From positions 1 to 64,000 of the forward strand of contig JBJKRL010000053.1 in NCBI GenBank assembly GCA_046704745.1: a DNA stretch of 64,000 nt, written 5' to 3'. This document shows positions 17,498 to 26,107 of the stretch, piece by piece (the first letter of the stretch is position 1; the number at the start of each line of letters is the position of its first letter). This DNA is from CAWGGS01 sp046704745 (GTDB taxonomy: Bacteria; Desulfobacterota; Desulfobulbia; Desulfobulbales; Desulfocapsaceae). Made by a program: the position numbers and the translations under genes. The notes below the pieces were generated by a model. That model made no database searches. It was not told the DNA's origin and saw only the letters and a list, made by a program, of their open reading frames with translations.

Positions 17498-19153
17498 ATG
17501 AGATTTTTTTTGCTATTAGTCATTTTTACATCTCTTTATATGGGGCTGCTCTGGAAAACCGGAGTCATCAACTATGACGAAGGCCTTTCGGCAGAAGTCT
17601 CTCAAGAAATGTACGTCAAACATGAATTCATTTATCCCACATTTAACGGTGAAGGCTACTTAAAAAAACCTCCCATGTTGTACTGGGGACAGATGCTGGG
17701 TTACAGGTTTTTCGGACTTACGGCATTCGGGGCCAGATTCATTAACGCTTTGGCCGGAATAGCAACGGTTCTCCTTTTGTTTCTTGCTGGCCGAAAACCT
17801 CTGGGAAAGGAAACCGCCTTTAAAGCGGCCATTATTCTCGGGACCAGCCTTTTTTTCGTCTATCTCTCACGCGTCGCCATGACAGACATGTTGACGATCT
17901 TGTTCTTCATGCTTTGTCTCTGTTTTTCGTGGTGGGGAATTGAACGCCTCTCGGCCGATAAAAGTGGAGCACCACTGTTCTGGCTAGGCTGTGCCTTTGC
18001 CGGACTTGCCGTGCTGACAAATGGCTCACTCGGAGTTCTTTTCCCTCTTGTCACCGTTTTTTTCTACCTGCTGTCCATCGGTCGTCTACGACTTCTTTTC
18101 AGACGTTCGTGGTCAATTCCGGGGCTCTGTATATTACTTGCCGTCGGCCTCTCTTGGTACCTTTTATTGAGCTTTTCTCATCCACAAGGCTTTTCCTCTA
18201 TGAAGGACCTTCTTGTAGCCTCCCCTATAAAACATTTCACCACCCCTCTTGCAGGCCACTCCGGCCCGGCTTATTTCTACTTGGTCGTATTTTTGATTGG
18301 ATTCATGCCATGGAGCGGTTTCCTCCCTTTTGCCGTTATCCGCGGTCGCTATCTGGATTCATCCAATCGGCGTGTCCGTTTTCTCCGCCTTTTTTTAATT
18401 TTTTCTATTGTTATAGTAAGTTATTACTCATTTTCTGCGACCAAATTGCCAAATTACATCTGTCCGGCCCTGCCGGGACTGGCAATGATTACAGCAACGC
18501 TTTTTGATCAACAAGAGAAAACCAGAAGATCAGCCTGGACAATCACCACATATTTTGCAGCACTGCTTGTCTTGGGAGTGGGAATCCTCTTTTGGGCATC
18601 TCCGATACTCATTGATCATCTTCCGCAATGGTTGGGTCCATCGGCATTAAAAGCTCCGGTACTGGAACAACCTATTCATCTTGGGTTTCTTCCCTATCTT
18701 TGCGGTTTGGTAGTAATAACCGCGGCTTTCTTGCTCATATGGACACACAGAACCCAATCGACAACTCCTCTTTTCGCAATGCTTGCAGCTGTGGCTATGG
18801 TTGTCTCTTCCGTTTCATTCTTTCTTGTTCTGCCCGCTTACGACGGGTTGATCCAAAGACCACTTGTCCATCTTGCCGAACAAGCAAAAGACAAAATACC
18901 TGCAGATGGCCGCATCGTCATGTTGGGGGTCTCAAATAAACCGAGTGTGAACTTTTATTCTCATCGCAAGACCATAAATGTTGGTTTGGACACTTTCGAG
19001 GCCCTCAAAAAAAATCTGCAAGACCCTCACTATCAAACCGGGATATCTACAGAATACTATCTCAGCAAACTTAACGAAAAAGGGGTCTCGACCGAGAGTC
19101 TCTCAACTGACCATGGCTATGTTCTGTTCCGGTTAGTTGCTGGGAATAAATAG
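17498..19153 (+). CDS. ArnT/PMT-family membrane glycosyltransferase
   Basis: A 551-aa integral membrane protein (GT39/GT83-like) with many hydrophobic helices. The catalytic-type acidic residues are in the first periplasmic loop, INYDEGLSAEVSQ. The segment YLKKPPMLYWGQ matches the aminoarabinose/mannosyl transferase family, which moves sugars from polyprenyl-phosphate to lipid A or protein. The acceptor cannot be told. The start at 17498 is preferred because GGAG lies 6 nt upstream. An in-frame ATG at 17486 would add four residues. The gene is isolated. Confidence 0.85.
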   Translation: MRFFLLLVIFTSLYMGLLWKTGVINYDEGLSAEVSQEMYVKHEFIYPTFNGEGYLKKPPMLYWGQMLGYRFFGLTAFGARFINALAGIATVLLLFLAGRKPLGKETAFKAAIILGTSLFFVYLSRVAMTDMLTILFFMLCLCFSWWGIERLSADKSGAPLFWLGCAFAGLAVLTNGSLGVLFPLVTVFFYLLSIGRLRLLFRRSWSIPGLCILLAVGLSWYLLLSFSHPQGFSSMKDLLVASPIKHFTTPLAGHSGPAYFYLVVFLIGFMPWSGFLPFAVIRGRYLDSSNRRVRFLRLFLIFSIVIVSYYSFSATKLPNYICPALPGLAMITATLFDQQEKTRRSAWTITTYFAALLVLGVGILFWASPILIDHLPQWLGPSALKAPVLEQPIHLGFLPYLCGLVVITAAFLLIWTHRTQSTTPLFAMLAAVAMVVSSVSFFLVLPAYDGLIQRPLVHLAEQAKDKIPADGRIVMLGVSNKPSVNFYSHRKTINVGLDTFEALKKNLQDPHYQTGISTEYYLSKLNEKGVSTESLSTDHGYVLFRLVAGNK

Positions 19154-19508
19154 CAATAAGCTTAACCAGCTATAGCTCATTGCCAAAATTTTCAAACATG
19201 ACCCTGCTTGAATTGATGGGAATTCAGGTTAGCCGGTCGACAATTGAAGTCTTTTTTTAGGCTCCCTTAATTCTTTTACGTACCCTACCTTGTCAGACAT
19301 GGACATTTGTAGTATCTTTAGCAATAACCCAGCTGATCTGGAAAGCACCTTTAGTATCTTAGAGATTCATTTCTTGTTTTAAAAAAATGAATTTCGTTAA
19401 GGTACTGTATCCCTTGTGGGGTGTTAGAGAATCTGTTCTCCTGTAGAAAAACACAATACAACAGATTTTAGGGTGCTAATAATCATCCATGTCGATAAGG
19501 AGGCTCCA
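19154..19508. other. Intergenic region with two repeat fragments
   Basis: It contains a family A half-copy at about 19186-19225 and copy D1 of a 50-bp hairpin repeat at 19354-19405. I found no gene before the HTH gene. Confidence 0.5.
19354..19405 (+). repeat. Short hairpin repeat family D, copy D1
   Basis: The sequence shares TTAGA, CATTTCTTGTTTT, AAAATGAAT, TCGT and AAGGT in the same order with 30490-30541. The arms ATTCATTT and AAATGAAT form a hairpin. It is a short dispersed intergenic repeat. Confidence 0.55.
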
Positions 19509-19880
19509 TTGGATTCCGTTGAATTTGCCAGATCCAGGAAAAAGCTTGGAAAAACACAGAAAGAAATGGCTGAACTCTTGGGCATAGCCTTAAAGACCGT
19601 ACACAGCTACGAACAGGGATGGAGAAATATTCCGAGCCATATAGAACGGCAGGTCTTTTTCCTTCTTTGCAACCATAAAGGGAAACATACGACAACCATT
19701 CCCTGCTGGGAAAAAAAGCACTGCGACTTAAAAGATCAATGCCCTGCCTGGGAATTCCAATGCGGCCACCTGTGCTGGTTTATCTGCGGTACTTGCTGTG
19801 ATTGTACGAATGGTTGCTCCCTCGAAGAAAAGATGGAGAAATGTCGTTCCTGCGAAATTCTGCAGTCCCTTCTTGAGTAA
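19509..19880 (+). CDS. XRE-family HTH protein with Cys-rich C-terminus
   Basis: I start this at TTG 19509, because AAGGAGG lies 5 nt upstream. A GTG at 19473 is the alternative. The 123-aa product has a Cro/C1-type helix-turn-helix (KLGKTQKEMAELLGIALKTV, then HSYEQGWRNIP). About 14 Cys-rich residues follow, including CWEKKHCDLKDQCPAW and FICGTCCDCTNGC, probably a metal or Fe-S site. This combination recurs in deltaproteobacteria as an uncharacterised family. It could be a redox- or metal-responsive regulator. No target is evident. Confidence 0.75.
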   Translation: MDSVEFARSRKKLGKTQKEMAELLGIALKTVHSYEQGWRNIPSHIERQVFFLLCNHKGKHTTTIPCWEKKHCDLKDQCPAWEFQCGHLCWFICGTCCDCTNGCSLEEKMEKCRSCEILQSLLE

Positions 19881-20162
19881 CGTCCGCACTCCGCCCCTTC
19901 CCCCGGATGCAATAAACCGACGACTCTTATCCCGTATTTCTCATGCGCTGAAGCGGTCCAAAACACCATCTGGAAAAACACGATCCTGCACAGATGAATG
20001 CCGTTCCAGGAATTGGGACAACAAGACAATTTCCCCCAGGTTGCCTTTACATAGTAACGGACCGATACTATTATGTTACGAGGAATAAAGGATGGTGGCT
20101 TTCTCAGCCGCTAAAGCAATTTCTTATCGAATTTACAAAGAATTTTTTACAGAAATGAGATT

Positions 20163-20375
20163 ATGCCTATTTATGAATTTAAATGTAACATCTGCAAAAA
20201 AGAATTTGAAGCCCTTGTTTCATCGTTTTCCAATATTGAGTCCGTCAAATGTGAGCAGTGCAGCAGCCCGGACATCACCAGGGTTCCCTCGTCAGTCAAC
20301 AGCAAGGTGAAAAAATCCGGCTCCATTCCCTTGGCATCAGCACCCGGTTGCCGGAAAGGATCAGGTTTTTCCTGA
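20163..20375 (+). CDS. FmdB-type zinc-ribbon protein
   Basis: A 70-aa protein whose first 40 residues form the FmdB/CxxC_CxxC_SSSS zinc ribbon: MPIYEFKCNICKKEFE, then VKCEQCSSPDI. The family is small and of unclear function; it was first noted near formamidase genes. The rest is short and basic. It converges with ftsB across an AAGAGTC/GACTCTT hairpin at about 20388-20406. Confidence 0.85.
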   Translation: MPIYEFKCNICKKEFEALVSSFSNIESVKCEQCSSPDITRVPSSVNSKVKKSGSIPLASAPGCRKGSGFS

Positions 20376-20426
20376 GCCCAGTAACAAGAGTCTGTACGAC
20401 TCTTATGGTCAGTCACTTGTCTTGAT

Positions 20427-20771
20427 TTATTTTTTCTTTTCTTTTCCTTTTTTGGGGGGAGAAAAATCAAAAACCATCTCGTTTTCTTTTAGCAGTCCTC
20501 TTTCCCTGGCTAGTTTTTCAAGGTAATGAGGATCGTTTTGTATCTGGTCAATTTCTTTTTGAAGAGATGCATTCTTTTTCTCGATCTGTGTGTTCTCCTC
20601 TTGCAAACGCGTAAGCTCTGCATGTTGAGACCATACTGCATAGAGCCCCATACGAGGCGCAAAAACCAACCAAAGTAGAGAGGAAAACAACAGACATATC
20701 CCGGCGATAACCAATCTCTTTTTCTGGATCGGTGACAGAGGCATGCGGGGTTTTTGGCGCATTGGCTGCAT
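20427..20771 (-). CDS. Septum formation initiator FtsB/DivIC-like
   Basis: A 114-aa bitopic membrane protein. A cytoplasmic basic N-terminus is followed by one transmembrane helix (about 20-42, LVIAGICLLFSSLLWLVF). A coiled coil comes next (LQEENTQIEKKNASLQKEID), then the family signature YLEKLARERGLLKENEMVF. FtsB works with FtsL and FtsQ in the divisome to activate septal peptidoglycan synthesis. The Lys-rich tail KKGKEKKK is low complexity. It stands alone here. Confidence 0.85.
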   Translation of the reverse strand: MQPMRQKPRMPLSPIQKKRLVIAGICLLFSSLLWLVFAPRMGLYAVWSQHAELTRLQEENTQIEKKNASLQKEIDQIQNDPHYLEKLARERGLLKENEMVFDFSPPKKGKEKKK

Positions 20772-20842
20772 GTGCGAAAATTCCTTATTCTATTTTCCCA
20801 AGGGTGGTATCTTTTATCATATCATAAATCAGCCAAGAGACC

Positions 20843-21253
20843 ATGCAAACTTCCTCGCCCTCCATATATCTCGTCAGCGCTTGTCTTGTCGGCCTGTGTA
20901 CCCGATACGACGGCACCAGTAAGCCCAACGAACTTTGCCTGAGACGACTCCGGGAATCGACTTGGATTCCTATCTGTCCTGAACAGCTTGGCGGATTACC
21001 AACTCCCAGAATACCCGCCGATATTATCGGCGGTGAAGGTAAAGATGTCCTCACAGGAAAAGCAAAGGTTCTTGCCAGAGACGGAACCGATGTCAGTGAA
21101 GCCTTTATCCGAGGAGCGTACCAGGTACTTACAGTCGCTAAGAGCCAGCCAGTCCGGAAGATTTTCCTGAAATCTCGCAGTCCTTCCTGTGGTCAAAGCG
21201 GCGTCACCACCGCCCTCCTCAGGCAACACGGATTTCATTTGATTGAATTTTGA
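20843..21253 (+). CDS. DUF523 family protein (YbbK-like)
   Basis: A 136-aa protein with the DUF523 signatures VSACLVGLCTRYDG near the start, CPEQLGGLPTPR in the middle, and KSRSPSCG toward the end. The conserved cysteines suggest metal or thiol chemistry, but the biochemical role is not established. It is encoded divergently from ftsB with about 70 bp between them. The length agrees with the single-domain members. Confidence 0.85.
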   Translation: MQTSSPSIYLVSACLVGLCTRYDGTSKPNELCLRRLRESTWIPICPEQLGGLPTPRIPADIIGGEGKDVLTGKAKVLARDGTDVSEAFIRGAYQVLTVAKSQPVRKIFLKSRSPSCGQSGVTTALLRQHGFHLIEF

Positions 21254-21385
21254 CACTCCCTATTCAGTTTCCTTTCCGAACCGTGGATTTCGGGGTCGAA
21301 GTTTTGTCCGGAGGGTGCCTACCTCCGAGGATTACATTTAAAAGTGCAACGACGAGTTTGGAAAAGAGCCGTTTTTGGATGGAAA

Positions 21386-22081
21386 CTATTTAATTCGCAT
21401 AAAAATCAAAATAATAATCCCCGTCTCATAGAGCATATACAAAGGCACTCCCATCAGGGCCATGTTAAAGGCATCCGGAGTGGGCGTCAACACTGCCGCA
21501 ACAATGGCAATGATCAATATGGCATAGCGCCTGTTTCTTTCATAGAATTTTCGTGTGCAAAGGCCGACACGCGCCATGAACACCATAAAAATCGGCAGCT
21601 CGAAGATAACCCCGAAAGCCAGGATAAAAATAGTGGTAAAATTGACGAATCTGGTTATTGAGATAACGGGTTTTAATTCAGCCGAGCCATAACCGAGAAG
21701 AAACTTTATACCCATCGGTAAGGTAATGGTATAACAAAAAAGAGTCCCGGAATAAAAGAGGATCAACGTAAAAACGATAAAAAAGGAAAGCGTCCACCCT
21801 TTCACGCCGAAAGGCTTTCCCAGCGCCCGCCAAAGAACGGTCATCATCCACGGCATTAAGACATAGAGAGAGGCGAAAAATGCCAGTTTTACATGCGATA
21901 GGAAGGGGCCGGCTATGGAAAAAAAATACAGTTTATCTGCCAGATGATTCTGCACCATTTGCAGAAGTTCAGGAGAAAGAAAGAATATCATCACAGTCAG
22001 AATAAGAACACTTGCCCCAAGTGCACGTATGGACTTGCGTAATTCGTTAAAAAAAATTATCAATGATGTATTGACTTGCAT
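21386..22081 (-). CDS. Twin-arginine translocase subunit TatC
   Basis: A 231-aa inner-membrane protein with six hydrophobic helices and the TatC features FFNELRKSIRALG near the N-terminus and LPIFMVFMARVGLC near helix 4. TatC is the receptor for twin-arginine signal peptides. Two such peptides occur in this window, on FdhA and on the small peptide upstream of it. No tatA or tatB is adjacent. The start at 22081 follows ACAGGAAAAG at a long spacing. Confidence 0.93.
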   Translation of the reverse strand: MQVNTSLIIFFNELRKSIRALGASVLILTVMIFFLSPELLQMVQNHLADKLYFFSIAGPFLSHVKLAFFASLYVLMPWMMTVLWRALGKPFGVKGWTLSFFIVFTLILFYSGTLFCYTITLPMGIKFLLGYGSAELKPVISITRFVNFTTIFILAFGVIFELPIFMVFMARVGLCTRKFYERNRRYAILIIAIVAAVLTPTPDAFNMALMGVPLYMLYETGIIILIFMRIK

Positions 22082-22411
22082 ACGGACACTTTTCCTGTGG
22101 TAAAACTTGACGATTTCATAACAAACGATACTTGCAGGGGCAAATATATGTACTATCGTGCCGACAAACTAAAAACGAAGGCCGAAAAGGGATAAAAGGG
22201 ATGCTGCCCTTTCAGATGTCAGAAAATAGCAGAACCTGACCTGAATTGCAATTTGATAGAGGTTGCACTCATAAACAGACCATGATAAGTACCATCTTTT
22301 CATAACGCTCCAGAGAATTACGGCATCCGGCGGCTTAAAACATAAGGTACGGGCTGCCTTGAAAAATTAGACCTTTTGTTTAAAAACCCTACCCAAAAAA
22401 GTGGAACTCAC
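22082..22411. other. Intergenic region between tatC and serS
   Basis: This 330-bp divergent spacer would hold the promoters of both genes. A segment CAGAACCTGACCTGAATTGC at 22230-22249 faintly resembles repeat family A. I see no gene. Confidence 0.35.
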
Positions 22412-23689
22412 ATGCTCGAATTACGATTCATACGAGAAAATCTCGAACTGGTAAAAGAAAAATGTGCCAAACGGGGAATGCCGGCTGAAAAGTTGGAAGA
22501 ATTCTCATTCATAGATCAAAAACGGCTGAACCTTCTGAGTGAAGTGGAATCCCTGAAAAACACCCGAAACAATACTTCAAAACAAATTGCTGTTCTCAAA
22601 GGCGGCACAACCGAGGATAAGGCCAAAGCAGAGCCCCTGATACTGGAGATGCGCGAGACGAGCCAGACAATAAAAGAGTTGGACACCAAACTTGCCGAAA
22701 TCCAGTTATCTCTTGAAAATATTGTCATGAACATCCCAAATCTCTGTGACGACAGTGTCCCCATTGGGTCCGACGACAGCGACAATATCGAGATCAAAAA
22801 ATGGGGAGAGAAGCCAACCTTCCCGTTCACCCCCAAACCCCACTGGGAACTTGGCGAACAGTTGGGAATACTTGATTTCGAGCGGGCGGCAAAACTCTCG
22901 GGCGCCAGGTTTTCCCTGCTTTCAGGCTTTGCCTCACGCCTGGACAGGGCGCTTACCAATTTCATGCTCGACCTGCATACGCAAAAACACGGGTATACTG
23001 AAGTCTTGCCACCGTTTCTGGTCAACACGGCCACAATGACCGCGACAGGCCAGTTGCCGAAGTTCGAGGCCGATCTCTTCAAAATCCACGACTGGGATCT
23101 CTACCTGATCCCGACAGCAGAGGTCCCGGTGACTAATATCTTTCGCGATGAAACGCTCGACGAGAAGGATCTGCCGATCAAATTCACCTCCTTCACTCCC
23201 TGCTTCCGATCAGAGGCCGGTTCCTATGGAAAAGATACCCGGGGGCTGATCCGTCAGCACCAGTTCACCAAGGTCGAATTGGTGAAATTCACGACGCCCG
23301 AGACTTCGACCCAGGAACTGGAAAGCCTGCTTGCCAATGCAGAATCCGTCCTCCAACTTTTAGGCCTCCATTACCGGGTTGTTACACTCTGTTCCGGAGA
23401 TTTGGGCTTTTCCGCCTCCAAGACCTACGACATCGAAGTCTGGCTCCCCGGACAGCAAACCTATCGCGAGATTTCATCCTGTTCCAATTTTCTCGATTTC
23501 CAGGCCCGACGAGGCGGGATACGCTACCGGCCAACAGGCCAGAAAAAAAGCAAGCTGGTTCATACCTTGAACGGTTCGGGACTCGCCGTCGGACGCACGC
23601 TGCTTGCCGTGATGGAGAACTATCAACAGGATGACGGTTCGATCAAGATTCCGCAGGTGCTGGAACCTTATTTTGCTGATCGCTTTTGA
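22412..23689 (+). CDS. Seryl-tRNA synthetase
   Basis: A 425-aa class II synthetase that charges tRNA-Ser, and also tRNA-Sec as the first step of selenocysteine synthesis. The N-terminal long coiled-coil arm runs from MLELRFIREN to about residue 105. Motif 2 is FRSEAGSYGKDTRGLIRQHQF, with motif 3 NGSGLAVGRTLLAVMENYQ. I chose ATG 22412 because the family begins MLD/MLE-LRFIR. The extra N-terminal codons from TTG 22376 look untranslated. The Sec-containing SelD elsewhere in this window depends on the same tRNA. Confidence 0.97.
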   Translation: MLELRFIRENLELVKEKCAKRGMPAEKLEEFSFIDQKRLNLLSEVESLKNTRNNTSKQIAVLKGGTTEDKAKAEPLILEMRETSQTIKELDTKLAEIQLSLENIVMNIPNLCDDSVPIGSDDSDNIEIKKWGEKPTFPFTPKPHWELGEQLGILDFERAAKLSGARFSLLSGFASRLDRALTNFMLDLHTQKHGYTEVLPPFLVNTATMTATGQLPKFEADLFKIHDWDLYLIPTAEVPVTNIFRDETLDEKDLPIKFTSFTPCFRSEAGSYGKDTRGLIRQHQFTKVELVKFTTPETSTQELESLLANAESVLQLLGLHYRVVTLCSGDLGFSASKTYDIEVWLPGQQTYREISSCSNFLDFQARRGGIRYRPTGQKKSKLVHTLNGSGLAVGRTLLAVMENYQQDDGSIKIPQVLEPYFADRF

Positions 23690-23935
23690 GGTCAGGAAAA
23701 ATCAGTTTGCGCTCATACGGATTATTCGCACCTATTTATAACCCCTGGAGGCGGAGGGCATCATTGGATGACGCCTGGCCGAGTCACGGAGAGAGGGACT
23801 TCGCCGGGTTGTTGCTTTCAGCTTTACCAAAATTATGCTTATCCCGGAAGAGCCACAATTTGTCTTCAGGAACCGATACTTGAAGACACTCCAACAGACA
23901 GCCTCTCAATAAGATGATTTATCTGATATGACCGC

Positions 23936-25246
23936 ATGGAAATACTAGGAAAAGACTCGATTTTCACCTCAATGAAGCAGGACGATCTGTTCGCTACCGG
24001 CTTCACTGTTCCCTTTGCCCACCCATTTTCCAATGAAGCAAAAAATTGGGTCCGCCAATATTGCCGCGATCAGATCAATGTCACCAAGTATCGCGTTGTC
24101 CGTAACCAGATATTCGAATTCCTGGACATCTCCAGTTACGACGACATCCTGGCCTTGATCCACGATCCCAGGCTCCGAACCAGTCGTTATAACCGCGCCC
24201 TTGTCCTTCTCTCCAACATGTTCGGGATAAACGGAAATCCCGGGGAGATAATCAACCGGTTGAATGAGTATGCCCGGACTGCCAACGATGTTATCTCCTA
24301 CCTGCGCACGAAGGTCCTGGCACCCTTTTCCTCCCATATCGAAACGACCAACGAAATCGAGGTCACCAGCAATCCGGTTGATCTATTGTTGATCATCTTT
24401 AATGACAGATATCATAAAAAAGCCCGTTTCGAGGCAAAACGCAAGCTGACCCTGATGAATCTGGCAGGTTCCATCGACCAGAGAGAGCGGGAGACGGATA
24501 TCGAAAACAAGTTTACTGGGTTTCTACATTTCCTAAACGAGCATGTCTGGAGCCCCAGTATGAAGATCGGGGAGCTGGAAATCGTCTATCTGGTCAGCCA
24601 GCATGATGCGGAATTTTTTGCCTGCACAGATGTCAAGGTGGTCGATGAAAAGACCATGAAGACCCTGCCAGCAAAAGCTGGACAAAAGATCACCCTTATT
24701 AAACGCAGACGGTTTGTAAAAGGCAAAAGAGAGATCCCCATCTATGTGACTATCCGTAAAAAACCACCTGCTGCCAAGGTCTTGAAACTCTTAAGGAAGA
24801 ACCAGAAAAATCCGGCCGTGGCAGTTGACGATGAACTGGGTTTGATGGCGGTATTAAACACAGTCAGTGATGTCCAGCACTTCCAGCAGCACCTGACCCG
24901 GAGTGCTTTGAAGATCGACTCATTCATGACGCTTGAAGATATTTCCGACACTTTAACGGGCCGGGCCTATAAGAGTCGGAATATTGGCAGTTCGGACAGA
25001 ACCCAGATGCTGAAGTTCTTTGCCCGTCTAGGAGGGATGCGGGTGGAATTTATCCTGCATACTAATAAGAGTTATTTGAACTATATCTATCAACGCGATG
25101 TGGCCCATGACGAGTATGAGGTAAAACGCATCTTCGACTCCGGTGTGGCGGAGTTGCTCTTTCCTCCGGACATCTACAACCTGGACTTAAAAGAAATCCG
25201 AACCAGGCAGTTACGGCGGTTCAGAAAACAAATCGAAGAGATTTGA
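23936..25246 (+). CDS. Conserved-looking 436-aa protein, possible RelA/SpoT-like domain
   Basis: I do not recognise this as a named family. It is soluble, charged, without signal peptide. The C-terminal third resembles the (p)ppGpp synthetase fold in order of features. RKKPPAAKVLKLLRK could be the R-x-K nucleotide-binding segment. VDDELGLMAVLNTVSDVQHF could be the D-x-x-G-x-R-like strand. GRAYKSRNIGSS could be the GYKS loop, and MRVEFILHTNKSY with VAHDEYEVKR the E-x-Q-x-x-T/H region. Several catalytic positions differ, so an inactive or altered domain is possible. Residues 1-200 are mainly helical. It lies 246 bp after serS on the same strand. Confidence 0.5.
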   Translation: MEILGKDSIFTSMKQDDLFATGFTVPFAHPFSNEAKNWVRQYCRDQINVTKYRVVRNQIFEFLDISSYDDILALIHDPRLRTSRYNRALVLLSNMFGINGNPGEIINRLNEYARTANDVISYLRTKVLAPFSSHIETTNEIEVTSNPVDLLLIIFNDRYHKKARFEAKRKLTLMNLAGSIDQRERETDIENKFTGFLHFLNEHVWSPSMKIGELEIVYLVSQHDAEFFACTDVKVVDEKTMKTLPAKAGQKITLIKRRRFVKGKREIPIYVTIRKKPPAAKVLKLLRKNQKNPAVAVDDELGLMAVLNTVSDVQHFQQHLTRSALKIDSFMTLEDISDTLTGRAYKSRNIGSSDRTQMLKFFARLGGMRVEFILHTNKSYLNYIYQRDVAHDEYEVKRIFDSGVAELLFPPDIYNLDLKEIRTRQLRRFRKQIEEI

Positions 25247-25308
25247 GGCCAGGAGGTTAGGTTTTCAGGACATAGGTGTTTAGGCAAAACCAAGTTGGCA
25301 AAAATCCA

Positions 25309-25977
25309 TCAGGACTTATCCGAACTGCTGCCAAGTTTTATCCGCATCTCTATCTCTGATGCGTCTTCTGAAAATTTCAATGATTTAACAAATCCGCTCA
25401 CGGTCCCAGCCAGCGCCTCCTGAACGAAATCCTTCAGCGGAATTTTATTGCCGTTCACCAGAAGAGAGACCTTATCCAAGCGTTGTTCGCCCTCTTTCAA
25501 GAACCGCTTACGAATGAAAGAGGCAATCTCCTCCGCCTGGTCCAGACGAAAGACATAGTTGCCTTCAACGTCCAGGTTGGTGGCAACGGCAATAACCCCG
25601 TGGACCTCATTGCGCAACATCTGAGAGGAGTTGCCGACCACCTCGATCTTTGAGACTCTCCTGGCATCTTTGAATCCCTCGCCGATGACGATATCGACAT
25701 CGGGAAAGTAACGATGAGCAAGAGTGGTAAGAGAGAGATTACTGTTTTTGGTTTGCAGTACCATCTGGTCCGGGGCGACAAAGAGAACGGAATCCGCACC
25801 GGCCTCCCGATGTTTATATGTATCGGTACCGGGAGTGTCAAACAGGACCCCCGTCTCGTTGCTTGACTTGATAACCGCTACCTTGAAGCCGAAATCTTTC
25901 AAATGTGAAACCACCTGGGTGGCAAGGGTGGTCTTGCCACTGTCATGCCAACCGATAAATGTTACAATCGCCGCCAT
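25309..25977 (-). CDS. Molybdopterin-guanine dinucleotide biosynthesis protein MobB
   Basis: A 222-aa P-loop GTPase that assists MobA in adding GMP to molybdopterin. Walker A is GWHDSGKTTLA at residues 8-18, with FDTPGTDTYKHREAGAD and VIGEGFKDARRVSKIEV following as in MobB. The last 60 residues (LLVNGNKIPLKDFVQEALAG) form an extension seen in some homologues. The neighbouring formate dehydrogenase needs bis-MGD, so the linkage makes sense. A terminator separates the two, so mobB likely has its own promoter or depends on readthrough. Confidence 0.93.
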   Translation of the reverse strand: MAAIVTFIGWHDSGKTTLATQVVSHLKDFGFKVAVIKSSNETGVLFDTPGTDTYKHREAGADSVLFVAPDQMVLQTKNSNLSLTTLAHRYFPDVDIVIGEGFKDARRVSKIEVVGNSSQMLRNEVHGVIAVATNLDVEGNYVFRLDQAEEIASFIRKRFLKEGEQRLDKVSLLVNGNKIPLKDFVQEALAGTVSGFVKSLKFSEDASEIEMRIKLGSSSDKS

Positions 25978-25989
25978 TTTTCATCCTAT

Positions 25990-26029
25990 TAAAAAAGAAA
26001 GGCGGATTTCACCGTTTGAAATCCGCCTT
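25990..26029 (-). terminator. Rho-independent terminator of the formate dehydrogenase operon
   Basis: On the minus strand, arms AAGGCGGATTTCA and TGAAATCCGCCTT form a 13-bp perfect stem with a 5-nt loop, followed by a T-rich tract. It lies about 80 bp after the fdhC stop. Confidence 0.92.
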
Positions 26030-26107
26030 GAATACAACCGGTTCACTGTTTTATACCAGAATGAGACAAGTCTCGGCAAAGAAAAAAAGTCTCACCCTGC
26101 TTGCAAC

